A DNA stretch of 64,000 bases from Cuspidothrix sp046080125. Lineage in GTDB: Bacteria > Cyanobacteriota > Cyanobacteriia > Cyanobacteriales > Nostocaceae. The position numbers and the translations under genes were made by a program. How positions within the stretch are numbered: the first letter of the stretch is position 1; every line of letters starts with the position of its first letter. The notes under the pieces were generated by a model that saw nothing but the letters and a program-made list of their open reading frames with translations, did not search any database and was not told where the DNA came from. The DNA lies in NCBI GenBank assembly GCA_046080125.1, contig JBJTTJ010000078.1, positions 1 to 64,000 of the forward strand, read 5' to 3'. Below, piece by piece: positions 8,059 to 17,014 of this stretch.

Positions 8059-8524
8059 TTCTACATCTCATAAATAATTAATAAAACTGACGTAAGTATT
8101 AAGCTGTCCCAGTACCCACTTAGATTCAGATACATCATAAGTTCTCTTCCCTCTTGTGGGGTATCCATCACCCATATCTTTCTTAACAATTAAACAAGAA
8201 ACTTAACGTTGAGTCGCTATAACATAAATCAAGACTTTTACGTGATTTCTGCATAATTTTAGTATAAGAATTTTTGCTAGAATAGTATTTTGTACTGTAG
8301 TCGAGTTGGCATCAATCATTTTATACTTATATGGTAACAATGACTGTTTACACTAAATACTATCCAAAAGAATGGTGATTTTTTGGATATCCTCAGTGTC
8401 AGTAGGATTAATATTTAATCATTGAAGTACATCTGAGATGAAGATTATCAACCAAAATATTGATACAGTCCGTATTGCCAATTCTACGTAATCAAAATCT
8501 TCGTAAATTATTCAGGGGTGCATT
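8059..8524. other. Long upstream region of the calpain-like gene, no gene seen
   Basis: About 460 AT-rich bases between divergent genes with no supported reading frame. A clean hairpin, TATCCAAAA (8361-8369) with TTTTGGATA (8381-8389), lies 135 bases before the protease start and could be a leader structure. No clear promoter can be assigned. Confidence 0.4.
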
Positions 8525-10423
8525 ATGTTTGATAGTTCTGACAGGTCTTTTGATTCCTCTTTATCAGGATTGGGTAATCCCCTAACTTACTTAGATAAAG
8601 ATCCTTTGCTCCTGAAAACACCATATAATTTACAACAACTTCCACCATTAAATACATCTGTTGATAATGCAGGAAATACCCTAGCTACAGCCCGTGCTGT
8701 TGGAACATTAACAGGAACTCAAAGTTTTAGTGATTGGGTAGGAAGCACTGATACTAACGATTACTATAGTTTCAATTTAAGCACACAAAGTAACTTGAGT
8801 TTGAGTTTAACAGGCTTGAGTGCTGATGCAGATGTTCAACTACTGAATAGTTCAGGTGGTGTAGTTTCTGGTTCTTATAATGGGAACAATTCTCCTGAAT
8901 CTATTATTCGTCAATTGAGTGCAGGTACTTATTATGCACGAGTATGTCAATACAGTGGTGATACTAACTACAGTTTATCCTTAACTGCTACTGCTACACC
9001 TGTTGATAATACCCTAGCTACAGCCCGTAATGTTGGAACATTAACAGGGACTCAAAGTTTTAGTGATTGGGTAGGAAATGCTGATACTAACGATTACTAT
9101 AGTTTCAATTTAAGCACACAAAGTAACTTGAGTTTGAGTTTAACAGGCTTGAGTGCCGATGCGGATGTTCAACTACTGAATAGTTCTGGTAGTGTAATTT
9201 CTACTTCGGAAAATGATGGTATTATTTCTGAATCCATTACTAGTCAATTGAGTGCAGGTACTTATTATGCACGGGTATATCAATACAGTGGTAATACTAC
9301 TTACAGTTTATCCTTAACTGCTACTGCTGTTGCACCAACCCCAACTCCGACACCAACCCCAACTCCCACACCCACTCCGACAGATTGGTACAGCCAAAAT
9401 CTACTAGATGCTCAAATTATCACTTTAACCCGTTCCTTAGCTGCTGATGGTAATTTGAGTCGCAATGATATGATTGCTATTTTCCGTGATGCTAAAGATG
9501 GTAGTGTAATTGATGCCAATGAGTTAACTGACTTACGTACTCTTGTTAGTAACTCTAGCCTCTTCACCATGGCTGATTCCGTGAAAGTCCTATCTAATAA
9601 GATTGCCAATGGTGATACAGCTAATACCCGTTCTGGTTTTGGTAACTTATTTGCCGGTAGTAGTGATACCCAAATGGAAAGTCTGATTGGTAAGTGGTTC
9701 TTAGGAAATGATAGACCAGTTACAGGTTATACCTATAGTTATGCTAGTGGTTCTCTGTTCCAAAATGGTGCTAGTGCTAATGACATTTACCAAGGAGCGG
9801 TGGGAAATTGCTACTATTTAGCTACTTTATCTTCTATTGCCCAGGAACAACCTAGCTACATCCAAAATATGTTCCTTGACAATGGTGATAATACCTTTAC
9901 TGTTCGATTCTTTAACAATGGTGTAGCTGATTATGTCACAGTAGATCGTTTCTTACCCACTAATTCATCAGGTTTTGCCGTGTATGCTGGTTGGGGTGGA
10001 GGTTCTTCCACTTCCACTAGCAATGAACTATGGGTAGCCTTAGCTGAGAAAGCTTATGCACAGTTAGCTGAATCAGGTTGGAGTCGTTCTAGCACTTCTA
10101 ATAACTCCTATGCGGCTATAGAAGGTGGTTGGATGAATACAGTAATTCGCCAGGTAACGGGATTAAGTGCTAGTTCCCAATCTGTCAGTAATATGACTCA
10201 AACTCAACTGATTAACTTGGTTAATTCTAATCAAATTCTCACAGCAGGTTTTGTTAATGGTGCTGGTTATGGTGTGGTTGATGGTCATGCTTACACGATT
10301 ACTTCCTATAATGCTACTAATGGAACTTTCTACTTACGAAATCCTTGGGGATTTTCCGATGCTATGGTCACTTGGGATCAATTGTTATCTTTGAGCGCGA
10401 TTATTCAATGGTCTAATACATAA
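8525..10423 (+). CDS. Calpain-like (C2 family) cysteine protease with two PPC domains
   Basis: A 632-residue protease. Residues about 45-158 and 161-272 are two bacterial pre-peptidase C-terminal (PPC) domains (SDWVG.TDTNDYYSFNL, ADADVQLLNSSG, AGTYYARV), then a Pro-Thr linker at about 273-290. The C-terminal half is a calpain-like papain fold. The triad is visible: Cys429 in QGAVGNCYYLATL, His588 in VVDGHAYTI and Asn606 in RNPWG, so it should be active. Calpains are usually calcium-stimulated; no EF-hand is evident here. The N-terminus has no classical signal peptide, so location is uncertain. The two PPC domains are nearly identical at DNA level, a recent in-frame duplication. A hairpin follows the gene. 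Confidence 0.9.
   Translation: MFDSSDRSFDSSLSGLGNPLTYLDKDPLLLKTPYNLQQLPPLNTSVDNAGNTLATARAVGTLTGTQSFSDWVGSTDTNDYYSFNLSTQSNLSLSLTGLSADADVQLLNSSGGVVSGSYNGNNSPESIIRQLSAGTYYARVCQYSGDTNYSLSLTATATPVDNTLATARNVGTLTGTQSFSDWVGNADTNDYYSFNLSTQSNLSLSLTGLSADADVQLLNSSGSVISTSENDGIISESITSQLSAGTYYARVYQYSGNTTYSLSLTATAVAPTPTPTPTPTPTPTPTDWYSQNLLDAQIITLTRSLAADGNLSRNDMIAIFRDAKDGSVIDANELTDLRTLVSNSSLFTMADSVKVLSNKIANGDTANTRSGFGNLFAGSSDTQMESLIGKWFLGNDRPVTGYTYSYASGSLFQNGASANDIYQGAVGNCYYLATLSSIAQEQPSYIQNMFLDNGDNTFTVRFFNNGVADYVTVDRFLPTNSSGFAVYAGWGGGSSTSTSNELWVALAEKAYAQLAESGWSRSSTSNNSYAAIEGGWMNTVIRQVTGLSASSQSVSNMTQTQLINLVNSNQILTAGFVNGAGYGVVDGHAYTITSYNATNGTFYLRNPWGFSDAMVTWDQLLSLSAIIQWSNT
8675..9328 (+). repeat. Direct repeat encoding the two PPC domains (8675-8995 and 9008-9328)
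   Basis: Two copies of about 321 bases, offset by exactly 333 bases (111 codons), are almost identical over their first 180 bases and more diverged toward the end. The shared core includes TTTTAGTGATTGGGTAGGAA. Confidence 0.85.
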
Positions 10424-10434
10424 ACATAGTTGAA

Positions 10435-10466
10435 AGCAGTATAAATAATTAATGTTTATACTGCTG
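10435..10466 (+). terminator. Hairpin terminator after the calpain-like gene
   Basis: AGCAGTATAAA (10435-10445) pairs perfectly with TTTATACTGCT (10455-10465). The following T run is short, so termination may be partial and the next gene could be read through. Confidence 0.55.
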
Positions 10467-10507
10467 TTTACTGGTTTATTTAATAATGATTTGAATAATT
10501 GGAGGTG

Positions 10508-11011
10508 ATGTGTTTGAAACAGTTATTATTCCTTTTTAGTTTATTCGGTTTTGATAGGATGGTAAATTCTTGCAATTATTTACTTACAGACTTTTATAGT
10601 CAACCATTTTTACAGTTACAGTCAAAAGCTGTCAATAAGAAAGTTATGATTAAGGTTTCTTTATTATCCCAAGAAAAGAGATTACCACCTTTAGGTATTC
10701 CTCCTCATGCGAATCGAGATATTGGTTTTGCGACTGTATTTGTCAGCTTAGAAAATCGTGATTTGAAAAATCAAACGGTGACGATTAAAAATATTGAAGT
10801 TCATAATGTTTCTGATCATAAATTACAATCTTTTAGTTTTCAACCAAAACAAATTGAATTAAAACCTTTAGAAAATTCGGTAATTGATATTCATTTAACT
10901 AATAAAACTGGCTATTCTGGAAAAGATCGAGTAAAAGCAATAATTACCTATCAAATCGGAGAAGAAGTTAATAAAATTGAATCTGAAGCTGTTGAGGTTG
11001 AGAGAGATTAG
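10508..11011 (+). CDS. Hypothetical protein
   Basis: A 167-residue protein of unknown function. A short hydrophobic stretch (KQLLFLFSLFGF) lies at the N terminus, too short and irregular for a confident signal peptide. The rest looks beta-rich: ATVFVSLENRDLKNQTVTIK, KQIELKPLENSVIDIHL, RVKAIITYQIGEE, a pattern resembling an Ig-like or CARDB-like sandwich, without a firm match. ATG at 10508 follows a perfect GGAGGTG, which decides the start over TTG at 10499. It follows the calpain-like gene on the same strand by about 85 bases and may be co-expressed with it. Confidence 0.6.
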   Translation: MCLKQLLFLFSLFGFDRMVNSCNYLLTDFYSQPFLQLQSKAVNKKVMIKVSLLSQEKRLPPLGIPPHANRDIGFATVFVSLENRDLKNQTVTIKNIEVHNVSDHKLQSFSFQPKQIELKPLENSVIDIHLTNKTGYSGKDRVKAIITYQIGEEVNKIESEAVEVERD

Positions 11012-11113
11012 CTAGTACCACAGGGCGGGATTAAAAATTAAAACTTAAAAAAGCTTGTGAAATGAGCTTTTTAAATTCTTAATGGTTGGTTTATTTACGC
11101 CCTGTTGTACTAG
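11012..11113. repeat. MITE-like element with terminal inverted repeats
   Basis: CTAGTACCACAGGGCG (11012-11027) matches the reverse complement of 11098-11113 at 15 of 16 positions. Inside is a second hairpin, TTAAAAAAGCT (11045-11055) with AGCTTTTTAA (11065-11074). The 102-bp unit is flush against the stop codon of the preceding gene and can fold end to end. It may act as a bidirectional terminator. Confidence 0.5.
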
Positions 11114-11144
11114 TATGTTGATTATAAACCCCTTATTCCTTTTT

Positions 11145-11882
11145 TCAAAGTGTATTGATATCAATACCTTTAGCTTGCAACTTTGCTAATAAGGTTTGAT
11201 AATTTTGACGTTCCTGTTCTGCACGTTGACGTTCTTGTTCTGCACGTTGACGTTCTTGTTCTGCACGTTGATATTCCTGTTCTGCACGTTCATATTCCTG
11301 TGCTGCACGTTGATTTAATTCCAGAGATGTGAGAAACTTCTGTCCTTGAGGATAATAAATTTCTAAATTATTTGCTGTTAATTCCAACCGTATTCCTAAA
11401 CGGGGACTTACCCAATTATTTATTTCTTCAATCTCTTCTAGCCATGCTTGTTCAAGAATAAAACCTGTTAATTCGATTTTGTCTGGATTATAAACATAGT
11501 ATTCTTCCACGCCATGACGTTGATAAAAAAGGAGTTTCCTTGCCATTTCTTGACTACGATTTCCTGGAGATAGAATTTCAAATACTACTTGAGGTGCAAT
11601 ATTATTTTCTTCCCATTGTTTATAAGAACCTCTTCTACCTTTTGGTCTACCGAAAATCACCATAACATCGGGTGCTTGACGAGTTTTTACACTTCCCTCA
11701 ACTGGATACCAAAGTAAATCACCTGCGATGAAAACATCATTTTCCGATGCAAATAATATTTCTAAATTTTCTTTAATTTTAACTATCCATTCATAATGTT
11801 CTGTATTATCAGCCATAGGATTGCCATCACTATCAGGGTAGATGATTTCTGGTTTGGTTTCTGGTGTAAGTTGTTGTACCAT
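11145..11882 (-). CDS. Uma2-family (DUF820) putative PD-(D/E)XK nuclease with coiled-coil tail
   Basis: A 245-residue member of the Uma2/DUF820 family, very abundant in cyanobacteria and predicted to have a restriction-endonuclease fold; the cellular role is unknown. The conserved run is present: APDVMVIFGRPKGRRGSY, then PQVVFEILSPGNRSQEMARK and YYVYNPD, with the Asp and Glu expected in the nuclease core. Residues about 190-232 form a charged coiled coil of seven-residue units (RAEQERQ). These are encoded by five tandem 21-base repeats at 11207-11311, so tail length may vary between strains. It is monocistronic and divergent from chlD. Confidence 0.88.
   Translation of the reverse strand: MVQQLTPETKPEIIYPDSDGNPMADNTEHYEWIVKIKENLEILFASENDVFIAGDLLWYPVEGSVKTRQAPDVMVIFGRPKGRRGSYKQWEENNIAPQVVFEILSPGNRSQEMARKLLFYQRHGVEEYYVYNPDKIELTGFILEQAWLEEIEEINNWVSPRLGIRLELTANNLEIYYPQGQKFLTSLELNQRAAQEYERAEQEYQRAEQERQRAEQERQRAEQERQNYQTLLAKLQAKGIDINTL
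11207..11311 (-). repeat. Five tandem 21-bp units in the Uma2 coiled-coil tail
   Basis: Units at 11207, 11228, 11249, 11270 and 11291 read GACGTTCTTGTTCTGCACGTT with few changes; the middle two are identical. Each encodes seven residues of coiled coil. Confidence 0.85.
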
Positions 11883-12055
11883 TTCTGTAGCTCCATTTTA
11901 CCCAAGGTAAATAAATTGTTTAACTTGACAGTGGCACTTATGAATCTATTGGTAATCATAATCTGAACTACCCATACTGGACTGAGAGTACAGCGTGGGC
12001 TTCCTATTGAACAGAAAGCGTAGTCATAGATTTCTTTCGTCCTCTATTGCTCATC

Positions 12056-12092
12056 GCCTCTCTTGGGGCAGACGAGAGGCTTTTGCTGTTTT
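12056..12092 (+). terminator. Terminator-like hairpin upstream of chlD
   Basis: GCCTCTC (12056-12062) pairs with GAGAGGC (12074-12080), followed by TTTTGCTGTTTT. It lies between the divergent Uma2 and chlD genes with no gene ending before it, so it may close a small RNA or act as an attenuator for chlD. Confidence 0.45.
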
Positions 12093-12148
12093 AGCTAAAA
12101 TGTGTCAGGAATTGCTATGCTAAAACTATAATAACTATTAAGGAAACA

Positions 12149-14152
12149 ATGCGATCGCCTACTCTGACCCCGACAATAACTGCTTTTCCCTTGACTGCTG
12201 TAGTTGGTCAAGAAGCAATTAAGATAGCTTTACTGTTGACAGCAGTAGATCCCGGTTTGGGGGGTGTAGTAATTGCAGGTCGTCGTGGTACAGCTAAATC
12301 CGTGATGGCGCGTGCAATTCACGCTTTACTACCACCTATTGAAGTTGTGAAAGGTTCTGTTAGCAACTGTAACCCCAATCACCCAGAAGAATGGGATGAT
12401 AAGCTTTTAGCAGAAGAAAGACAGGAGATAGAAACGGAAATAATTCCCGCACCTTTTTTGCAAATTCCTCTGGGGATTACGGAGGACAGACTTTTAGGTT
12501 CTGTGGATGTGGAACAGTCGGTAAAACAAGGTGATACGGTTTTTCAACCGGGATTACTCGCTACAGCTAACAGAGGTGTGTTGTATGTGGATGAAATTAA
12601 TTTACTAGATGACCAAATTAGTAACCAACTGTTATCAGTATTATCAGACGGACGGAATCAAATTGAACGGGAAGGAATAAGTTTTCAACATTATTGCAAC
12701 CCGTTGTTTATTGCAACTTACAACCCAGAAGAAGGGGCGTTAAGAGAGCATTTACTTGATAGAATTGCGATCGCCCTATCAGCAGACGGAGTTCTGGGTA
12801 TAGATCAAAGAGTACAGGCAGTGGAACAAGCGATCGCCTACTCTAAATCTCCCACAGAATTTTTGCAACAGTACAGCGAAGACATAGACTCCCTCAAAAC
12901 CCAAATTATCCTCGCACGGGAATGGTTAAAAGAAGTTACCATCACCTCCGAACAAATTACCTACCTCGTTAACGAAGCTATTCGCGGGGGTGTGGAAGGA
13001 CACCGCGCCGAACTGTTTGCGGTGCGTGTCGCCAAAGCAGCAGCAGCTTTAGAAGGACGTAATACCGTTAATGCTGAAGATTTACGTCGCGCTGTGGAAT
13101 TGGTGATAGTTCCCCGAACCACCATCATTCAAACTCCACCCCCAGACCAACCACCACCCCCACCTCCCCAAAGTCAAGACGACTCGGAAGAACAGGAAGA
13201 ACAGGAAGAACAGGAAGAACAGGAAGAACAGGAAGAACAGGAACCCCCAGACATTCCCGAAGAGTTCGTTTTTGATCCAGAAGGGGTAATTCTTGATCCA
13301 GAAGTGCTTTATTTTACCCAAATGGCACAACGTCAAGGTAAATCTGGCAGTCGCAGTATTATCTTTTCCGATGACCGGGGACGTTACATTAAGCCGATGT
13401 TACCCAAAGGTAAAGTTAAACGTATTGCCGTAGATGCCACATTGCGAGCAGCATCTCCGTATCAAAAAGCACGTCGCGCTAGACAACCAGATAAAAAGGT
13501 CATTGTTGAACAGGGTGATATGCGTTCTAAGCGGTTGGTAAGAAAAGCTGGTGCTTTAGTGGTGTTTGTGGTTGATGCTTCCGGTTCAATGGCTTTAAAT
13601 CGGATGCAATCCGCTAAAGGTGCGGTAATGCAGCTTTTAACCGAAGCCTATCAAAACCGTGATCAAATCTCCTTGATACCCTTCCGTGGTGAACAAGCAG
13701 AGGTGTTATTACCTCCTACCCGTTCCATCGCTTTGGCTAAAAATAGGTTAGAAAAATTACCCTGTGGAGGCGGTTCACCTTTGGCGCATGGTTTAACTCA
13801 AGCTGTACGAGTGGGCATAAATGCCCAAATGGGTGGAGATATCGGTCAGGTTGTTCTCGTAGCAATTACTGATGGTCGTGGTAATATTTCACTATCTCGT
13901 TCTTTAGGTGAACCCCAAGAACCGGGAGAAAAACCAGATATCAAAGCGGAGTTATTAGATATTGCAGCTAGAATACGCGCTTCGGGAATGCAGTTGTTAG
14001 TAATTGATACGGAAAGTAAGTTTGTATCAACGGGTTTTGCTAAGGAATTGGCGAAAACAGCCGGAGGTAAATATTATCACCTACCAAAAGCGACTGATAA
14101 AGCGATCGCAGCTATGACCAAAGGAGCGATCGCAGATATGAAATCCAAATAG
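12149..14152 (+). CDS. chlD: Magnesium chelatase ATPase subunit D
   Basis: A 667-residue ChlD. With ChlI and ChlH it inserts Mg2+ into protoporphyrin IX, the first committed step of chlorophyll synthesis. Order: AAA+ domain with P-loop GRRGTAKS (44-51) and YVDEINLLDD; a proline run PPPDQPPPPPPQ; an acidic linker of six EEQ units; then a von Willebrand A domain with the MIDAS motif DASGSMA at 476-482. Length is normal. The acidic linker is encoded by six perfect 9-base repeats (13187-13240), a possible slippage site. HIP1 sites occur at the start codon and near the end. Its stop codon is the first triplet of a dispersed repeat also present near 45.45 kb. Confidence 0.97.
   Translation: MRSPTLTPTITAFPLTAVVGQEAIKIALLLTAVDPGLGGVVIAGRRGTAKSVMARAIHALLPPIEVVKGSVSNCNPNHPEEWDDKLLAEERQEIETEIIPAPFLQIPLGITEDRLLGSVDVEQSVKQGDTVFQPGLLATANRGVLYVDEINLLDDQISNQLLSVLSDGRNQIEREGISFQHYCNPLFIATYNPEEGALREHLLDRIAIALSADGVLGIDQRVQAVEQAIAYSKSPTEFLQQYSEDIDSLKTQIILAREWLKEVTITSEQITYLVNEAIRGGVEGHRAELFAVRVAKAAAALEGRNTVNAEDLRRAVELVIVPRTTIIQTPPPDQPPPPPPQSQDDSEEQEEQEEQEEQEEQEEQEPPDIPEEFVFDPEGVILDPEVLYFTQMAQRQGKSGSRSIIFSDDRGRYIKPMLPKGKVKRIAVDATLRAASPYQKARRARQPDKKVIVEQGDMRSKRLVRKAGALVVFVVDASGSMALNRMQSAKGAVMQLLTEAYQNRDQISLIPFRGEQAEVLLPPTRSIALAKNRLEKLPCGGGSPLAHGLTQAVRVGINAQMGGDIGQVVLVAITDGRGNISLSRSLGEPQEPGEKPDIKAELLDIAARIRASGMQLLVIDTESKFVSTGFAKELAKTAGGKYYHLPKATDKAIAAMTKGAIADMKSK
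13187..13240 (+). repeat. Six tandem GAAGAACAG units in chlD
   Basis: Six perfect 9-base copies encode the Glu-Glu-Gln linker between the AAA+ and VWA domains. Confidence 0.9.
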
Positions 14153-14203
14153 ACATCTGGTGAAAATTACGGTGGGGACAATTCATGAATTGTCCCTACA
14201 AGG
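14150..14203 (+). repeat. Dispersed repeat with AATTCATGAATT palindrome, copy 1
   Basis: About 53 bases starting at the chlD stop codon (TAGACATCTGGTGAAAATTA...) and containing the perfect palindrome 14175-14196 (GGGACAATTCA and its complement). The same unit occurs in reverse orientation at 45446-45499 with only two or three differences. It can serve as a terminator for chlD. Confidence 0.75.
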
Positions 14204-14421
14204 GTTTGGTGACTACGCATATTTAATTGCAGAAAGTAAAGTCTAGGTTTTACAGCAGATTTGAGGTAAATAAGGTACAATATGAACAGGCACACAAAGC
14301 CTGTGTTACAAGAGTTTGATCATTAACATCTGTACCTCATAATAACGGAAACTGCTGTATATAGCAGTTACTAGTTATTGACACTCACCGTACCTAAAGT
14401 GATTCTTGGTTTTATTGTTAC

Positions 14422-15726
14422 TTACCCAAAACTTTCTATCATGTAAATATCATTACCAGAATCACCTATGAAAATGATATTACTATCATCACTTGCTAAA
14501 TTCAGACTTCCAGAAATACCATTTCTGAGAACTGTAATTAACATTTGTGGACTAAAAGATTCTAACTCAACAAAATTACCAGCATCTAACCAAGATAATT
14601 CCTCTTTAGATAGCGTCTCACGAATTTCTAAAGGTAATTCTGCTGCTTTTTTGGCTAAAGAAGCTGTATTTCGGATAAACATTCCCCGCTTATTTACCAG
14701 AATTTGACGAGGTAATAAACCGACATCAATAATTTTCACATTACTATTTAAAAACCACGTTTCACTATTACGCAGATGATGGACTAAACTAACACCTTTA
14801 GGACTACAATCATGTAAAGCAAAAACTTGTAAATCCGGGTTACGTTTAACCATTTCCATAGTTGTGGCAAAAATGCCTTGAGGATAACCGTTAATACTCA
14901 GAATTGCACAGTTATTTTCAAAGTGGAAGTTGTTAGCAATTAATAATTGTGCAATATTAGCACTATCACACACTACCAATCTATCAAAACTATAAGCTGT
15001 AACTTCGGGATTTATAGATGTTAACTCAACTTCGGAAATAAGTTGTTTTTTAGAAGGTAATACTTTATCAATTGTGCCATTAATTTCCTGCCATTTTGTT
15101 AACCAACTTTCCACAGAGGATATAGAAACTATCAAATCTTGAATACTTATAGCAGGATCAATTTTTTGTTGACTGAGAAGTAATGCTAAACCTCCTAAAA
15201 TGATGACAGCAATCATAATTGGTGGGGATTTTAGTAGAAAACTAATCAAACTTCCTACTAATAAAATCACAATACCAACAATTTTTAAAGATTTTGCACT
15301 AGCTTTACGTCCTGTATAATTGAGTTGAGAAGATTTGGTTTGTTGATATAAATGAATAATTGTGATTACCTGATAAATTAAATTACAAATTAGGAGAGAA
15401 TTAGGTAAAAATCCACTGGTAAGTGCTCCGAAAAAACCTGTTACCCAAATGTTGAAGAATATATATAAAACGATATTTCCTCCAACTGAAGATGCTTTAC
15501 CTCGGATGCGATTTTCCAGAAAATATAATAGTTGTTTGGGTGTAAAATATAAAGTATTGTTAGCAGAAATATCAGCTAATATTTTAGCAAACATGGGGTC
15601 TGTAATTCTCTCATTGACCATTGTAGTTGGTTCAAAAGCAAAAGGATGATGACATTGTTTACATCTTCCTTGGTTTTCTGTTCTGTCTTTTAAATTATTC
15701 TCAGTTCCACAGTTAATGCATTTCAT
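14422..15726 (-). CDS. Zinc-ribbon membrane protein with possible TOPRIM-like C-terminal domain
   Basis: A 434-residue protein not assigned to a named family. Residues 3-25 are a zinc ribbon (CINC...CKQC). At least four hydrophobic helices follow between about 85 and 185 (NIVLYIFFNIWVTGFFGAL; IVGIVILLVGSLISFLL; IMIAVIILGGLALLL). The C-terminal 230 residues are cytosolic-looking: RLVVCDSANIAQLLIANNFHF, then ILSINGYPQGIFATT and VFALHDCSPKGVSLVHHLR. That order loosely resembles TOPRIM domains of the Spo11/TopoVI type, but the DxD is DCS, so catalysis is doubtful. The comparison is from pattern only. It stands alone after chlD in the opposite direction. Confidence 0.55.
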   Translation of the reverse strand: MKCINCGTENNLKDRTENQGRCKQCHHPFAFEPTTMVNERITDPMFAKILADISANNTLYFTPKQLLYFLENRIRGKASSVGGNIVLYIFFNIWVTGFFGALTSGFLPNSLLICNLIYQVITIIHLYQQTKSSQLNYTGRKASAKSLKIVGIVILLVGSLISFLLKSPPIMIAVIILGGLALLLSQQKIDPAISIQDLIVSISSVESWLTKWQEINGTIDKVLPSKKQLISEVELTSINPEVTAYSFDRLVVCDSANIAQLLIANNFHFENNCAILSINGYPQGIFATTMEMVKRNPDLQVFALHDCSPKGVSLVHHLRNSETWFLNSNVKIIDVGLLPRQILVNKRGMFIRNTASLAKKAAELPLEIRETLSKEELSWLDAGNFVELESFSPQMLITVLRNGISGSLNLASDDSNIIFIGDSGNDIYMIESFG

Positions 15727-15808
15727 AAGTTTTTTGGTAATGGGTAATGGGTAGTAATGTGTTGAAAGTCCCGGACTTCTTGTTTATATCATCAAATGAA
15801 CAAGTTAT

Positions 15809-17014
15809 CTAGATTTGATTATTCAATAAAACGCTGTAATCTTCCCGTTTTCTGATTAAACGATGAGTACCATTTTCTAGTAAAATCTCCGCAGGTTTAG
15901 GACGATGTAAAAAATGAGATGACATTGCATAACCATAAGCACCGACATCTAAAATAGCGATAATATCGCCAATTTCCAAAGCGGGAAATTGGCAATTTTT
16001 ACCTAAATAATCCCGTGAATATGTGGTATTTCCACAAATATCAGTGAGATAATTTTCAGAAGTTGGATTTTTCCAACTTATGATTTCTCGATAACCTCCA
16101 TATACAGCAGGAACGGAAATATTAGCTATGGTAGAATCTATACCAACAATTTGTTTTTGATTTTGCCATTTTACAGATACAACCTTTGCTAACATTGTTG
16201 CACAACCAGCTACAGCAGCGCGTCCTGGTTCAATAATTAAATTAATATTTTTATCTAAGTTGCTAATTCTTTTACTTAATTCATCTCCAAATATTTGCCA
16301 ATTAAAAGCTATACCTTGATGATGATAGGGATAACCAAAACCACCACCAAAATCTAAATATTGCCAATCTGGTAAATTTTGTCCTATCTCTAAAATCTGA
16401 TCAATTGCGTCAGTAAAAGCAGAAGTCGCGTTAGTTCCCGTACCCCGATAAAAATGTAATCCTGTAATTTTTAAATTAGCATTTTTAGCAATAGCAAAAG
16501 CTTGATCAAAATCTGTTAAACTTACACCAATCCGACTGTCTTCTGAAACATTTAAACGTAAACCAATATTTAACTTTTCTTGTGGGTAATTTAAAAAAAC
16601 TTCAGACAGCAAACGCAACTGAGAAATACTATCTAAATTTAGAGTAGTCACACCCCAATTTAAAACCTGTGACATTTCCTCCCGATGCAAATTACTTCCG
16701 CTATACACAATATTATCTGGTGCAAACCCAGCATTTAAACCTAAATAAATATCTCCTGGGGTATTTGCATGGAGTCCCCAACCAGCATTTTTAAAAATTT
16801 TCAATAATGCAATATTGCCATTTGTGACACTTGCAAAATGAAACTGGGTGCGGGTATAAGTGAAAGATTTGGTAATATGGGAAATAGTTTGTTTTAAAAT
16901 ATCCCCATCATAAACATATAAAGGACAACCGTAAATTTCTAATAATTCCTGAGCGAATTCTAGAGAAAATGGAGTTGTTAAGGTTGGAATTTTTTGTATT
17001 GTTTCCATAACCAA
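15809..17014 (-). CDS. Decarboxylase-like (fold III, DapDC/ODC family) protein lacking the PLP lysine
   Basis: A 401-residue member of the diaminopimelate/ornithine decarboxylase family (alanine-racemase-like barrel plus beta domain). Retained: the PLP phosphate loop DFGGGFGYPY (221-230), EPGRAAVAG (262-270) and DVGAYGYAMSS (356-366). Changed: the PLP-lysine motif YAVKAN reads FASVTN (60-65) with Val63 in the lysine place; HCHIGS reads HFYRGT (187-192); the GPxCxSxD loop reads GNTTYSRD (328-335), with Thr for the Cys. Normal PLP chemistry therefore seems unlikely. The start lies inside the upstream asparagine-synthetase-like gene (37-base overlap), so both are probably made together and act in one pathway. 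A binding or altered-chemistry role is inference. Confidence 0.75.
   Translation of the reverse strand: MVMETIQKIPTLTTPFSLEFAQELLEIYGCPLYVYDGDILKQTISHITKSFTYTRTQFHFASVTNGNIALLKIFKNAGWGLHANTPGDIYLGLNAGFAPDNIVYSGSNLHREEMSQVLNWGVTTLNLDSISQLRLLSEVFLNYPQEKLNIGLRLNVSEDSRIGVSLTDFDQAFAIAKNANLKITGLHFYRGTGTNATSAFTDAIDQILEIGQNLPDWQYLDFGGGFGYPYHHQGIAFNWQIFGDELSKRISNLDKNINLIIEPGRAAVAGCATMLAKVVSVKWQNQKQIVGIDSTIANISVPAVYGGYREIISWKNPTSENYLTDICGNTTYSRDYLGKNCQFPALEIGDIIAILDVGAYGYAMSSHFLHRPKPAEILLENGTHRLIRKREDYSVLLNNQI

Noticed and set aside
8361..8389. Hairpin considered as a riboswitch ahead of the calpain-like gene
   Set aside because: Single simple stem, no conserved aptamer sequence recognised.
13082..13336. 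Minus-strand frame with poly-Phe/Leu inside chlD
   Set aside because: It is the antisense of the acidic GAAGAACAG repeats; an artefact of composition.
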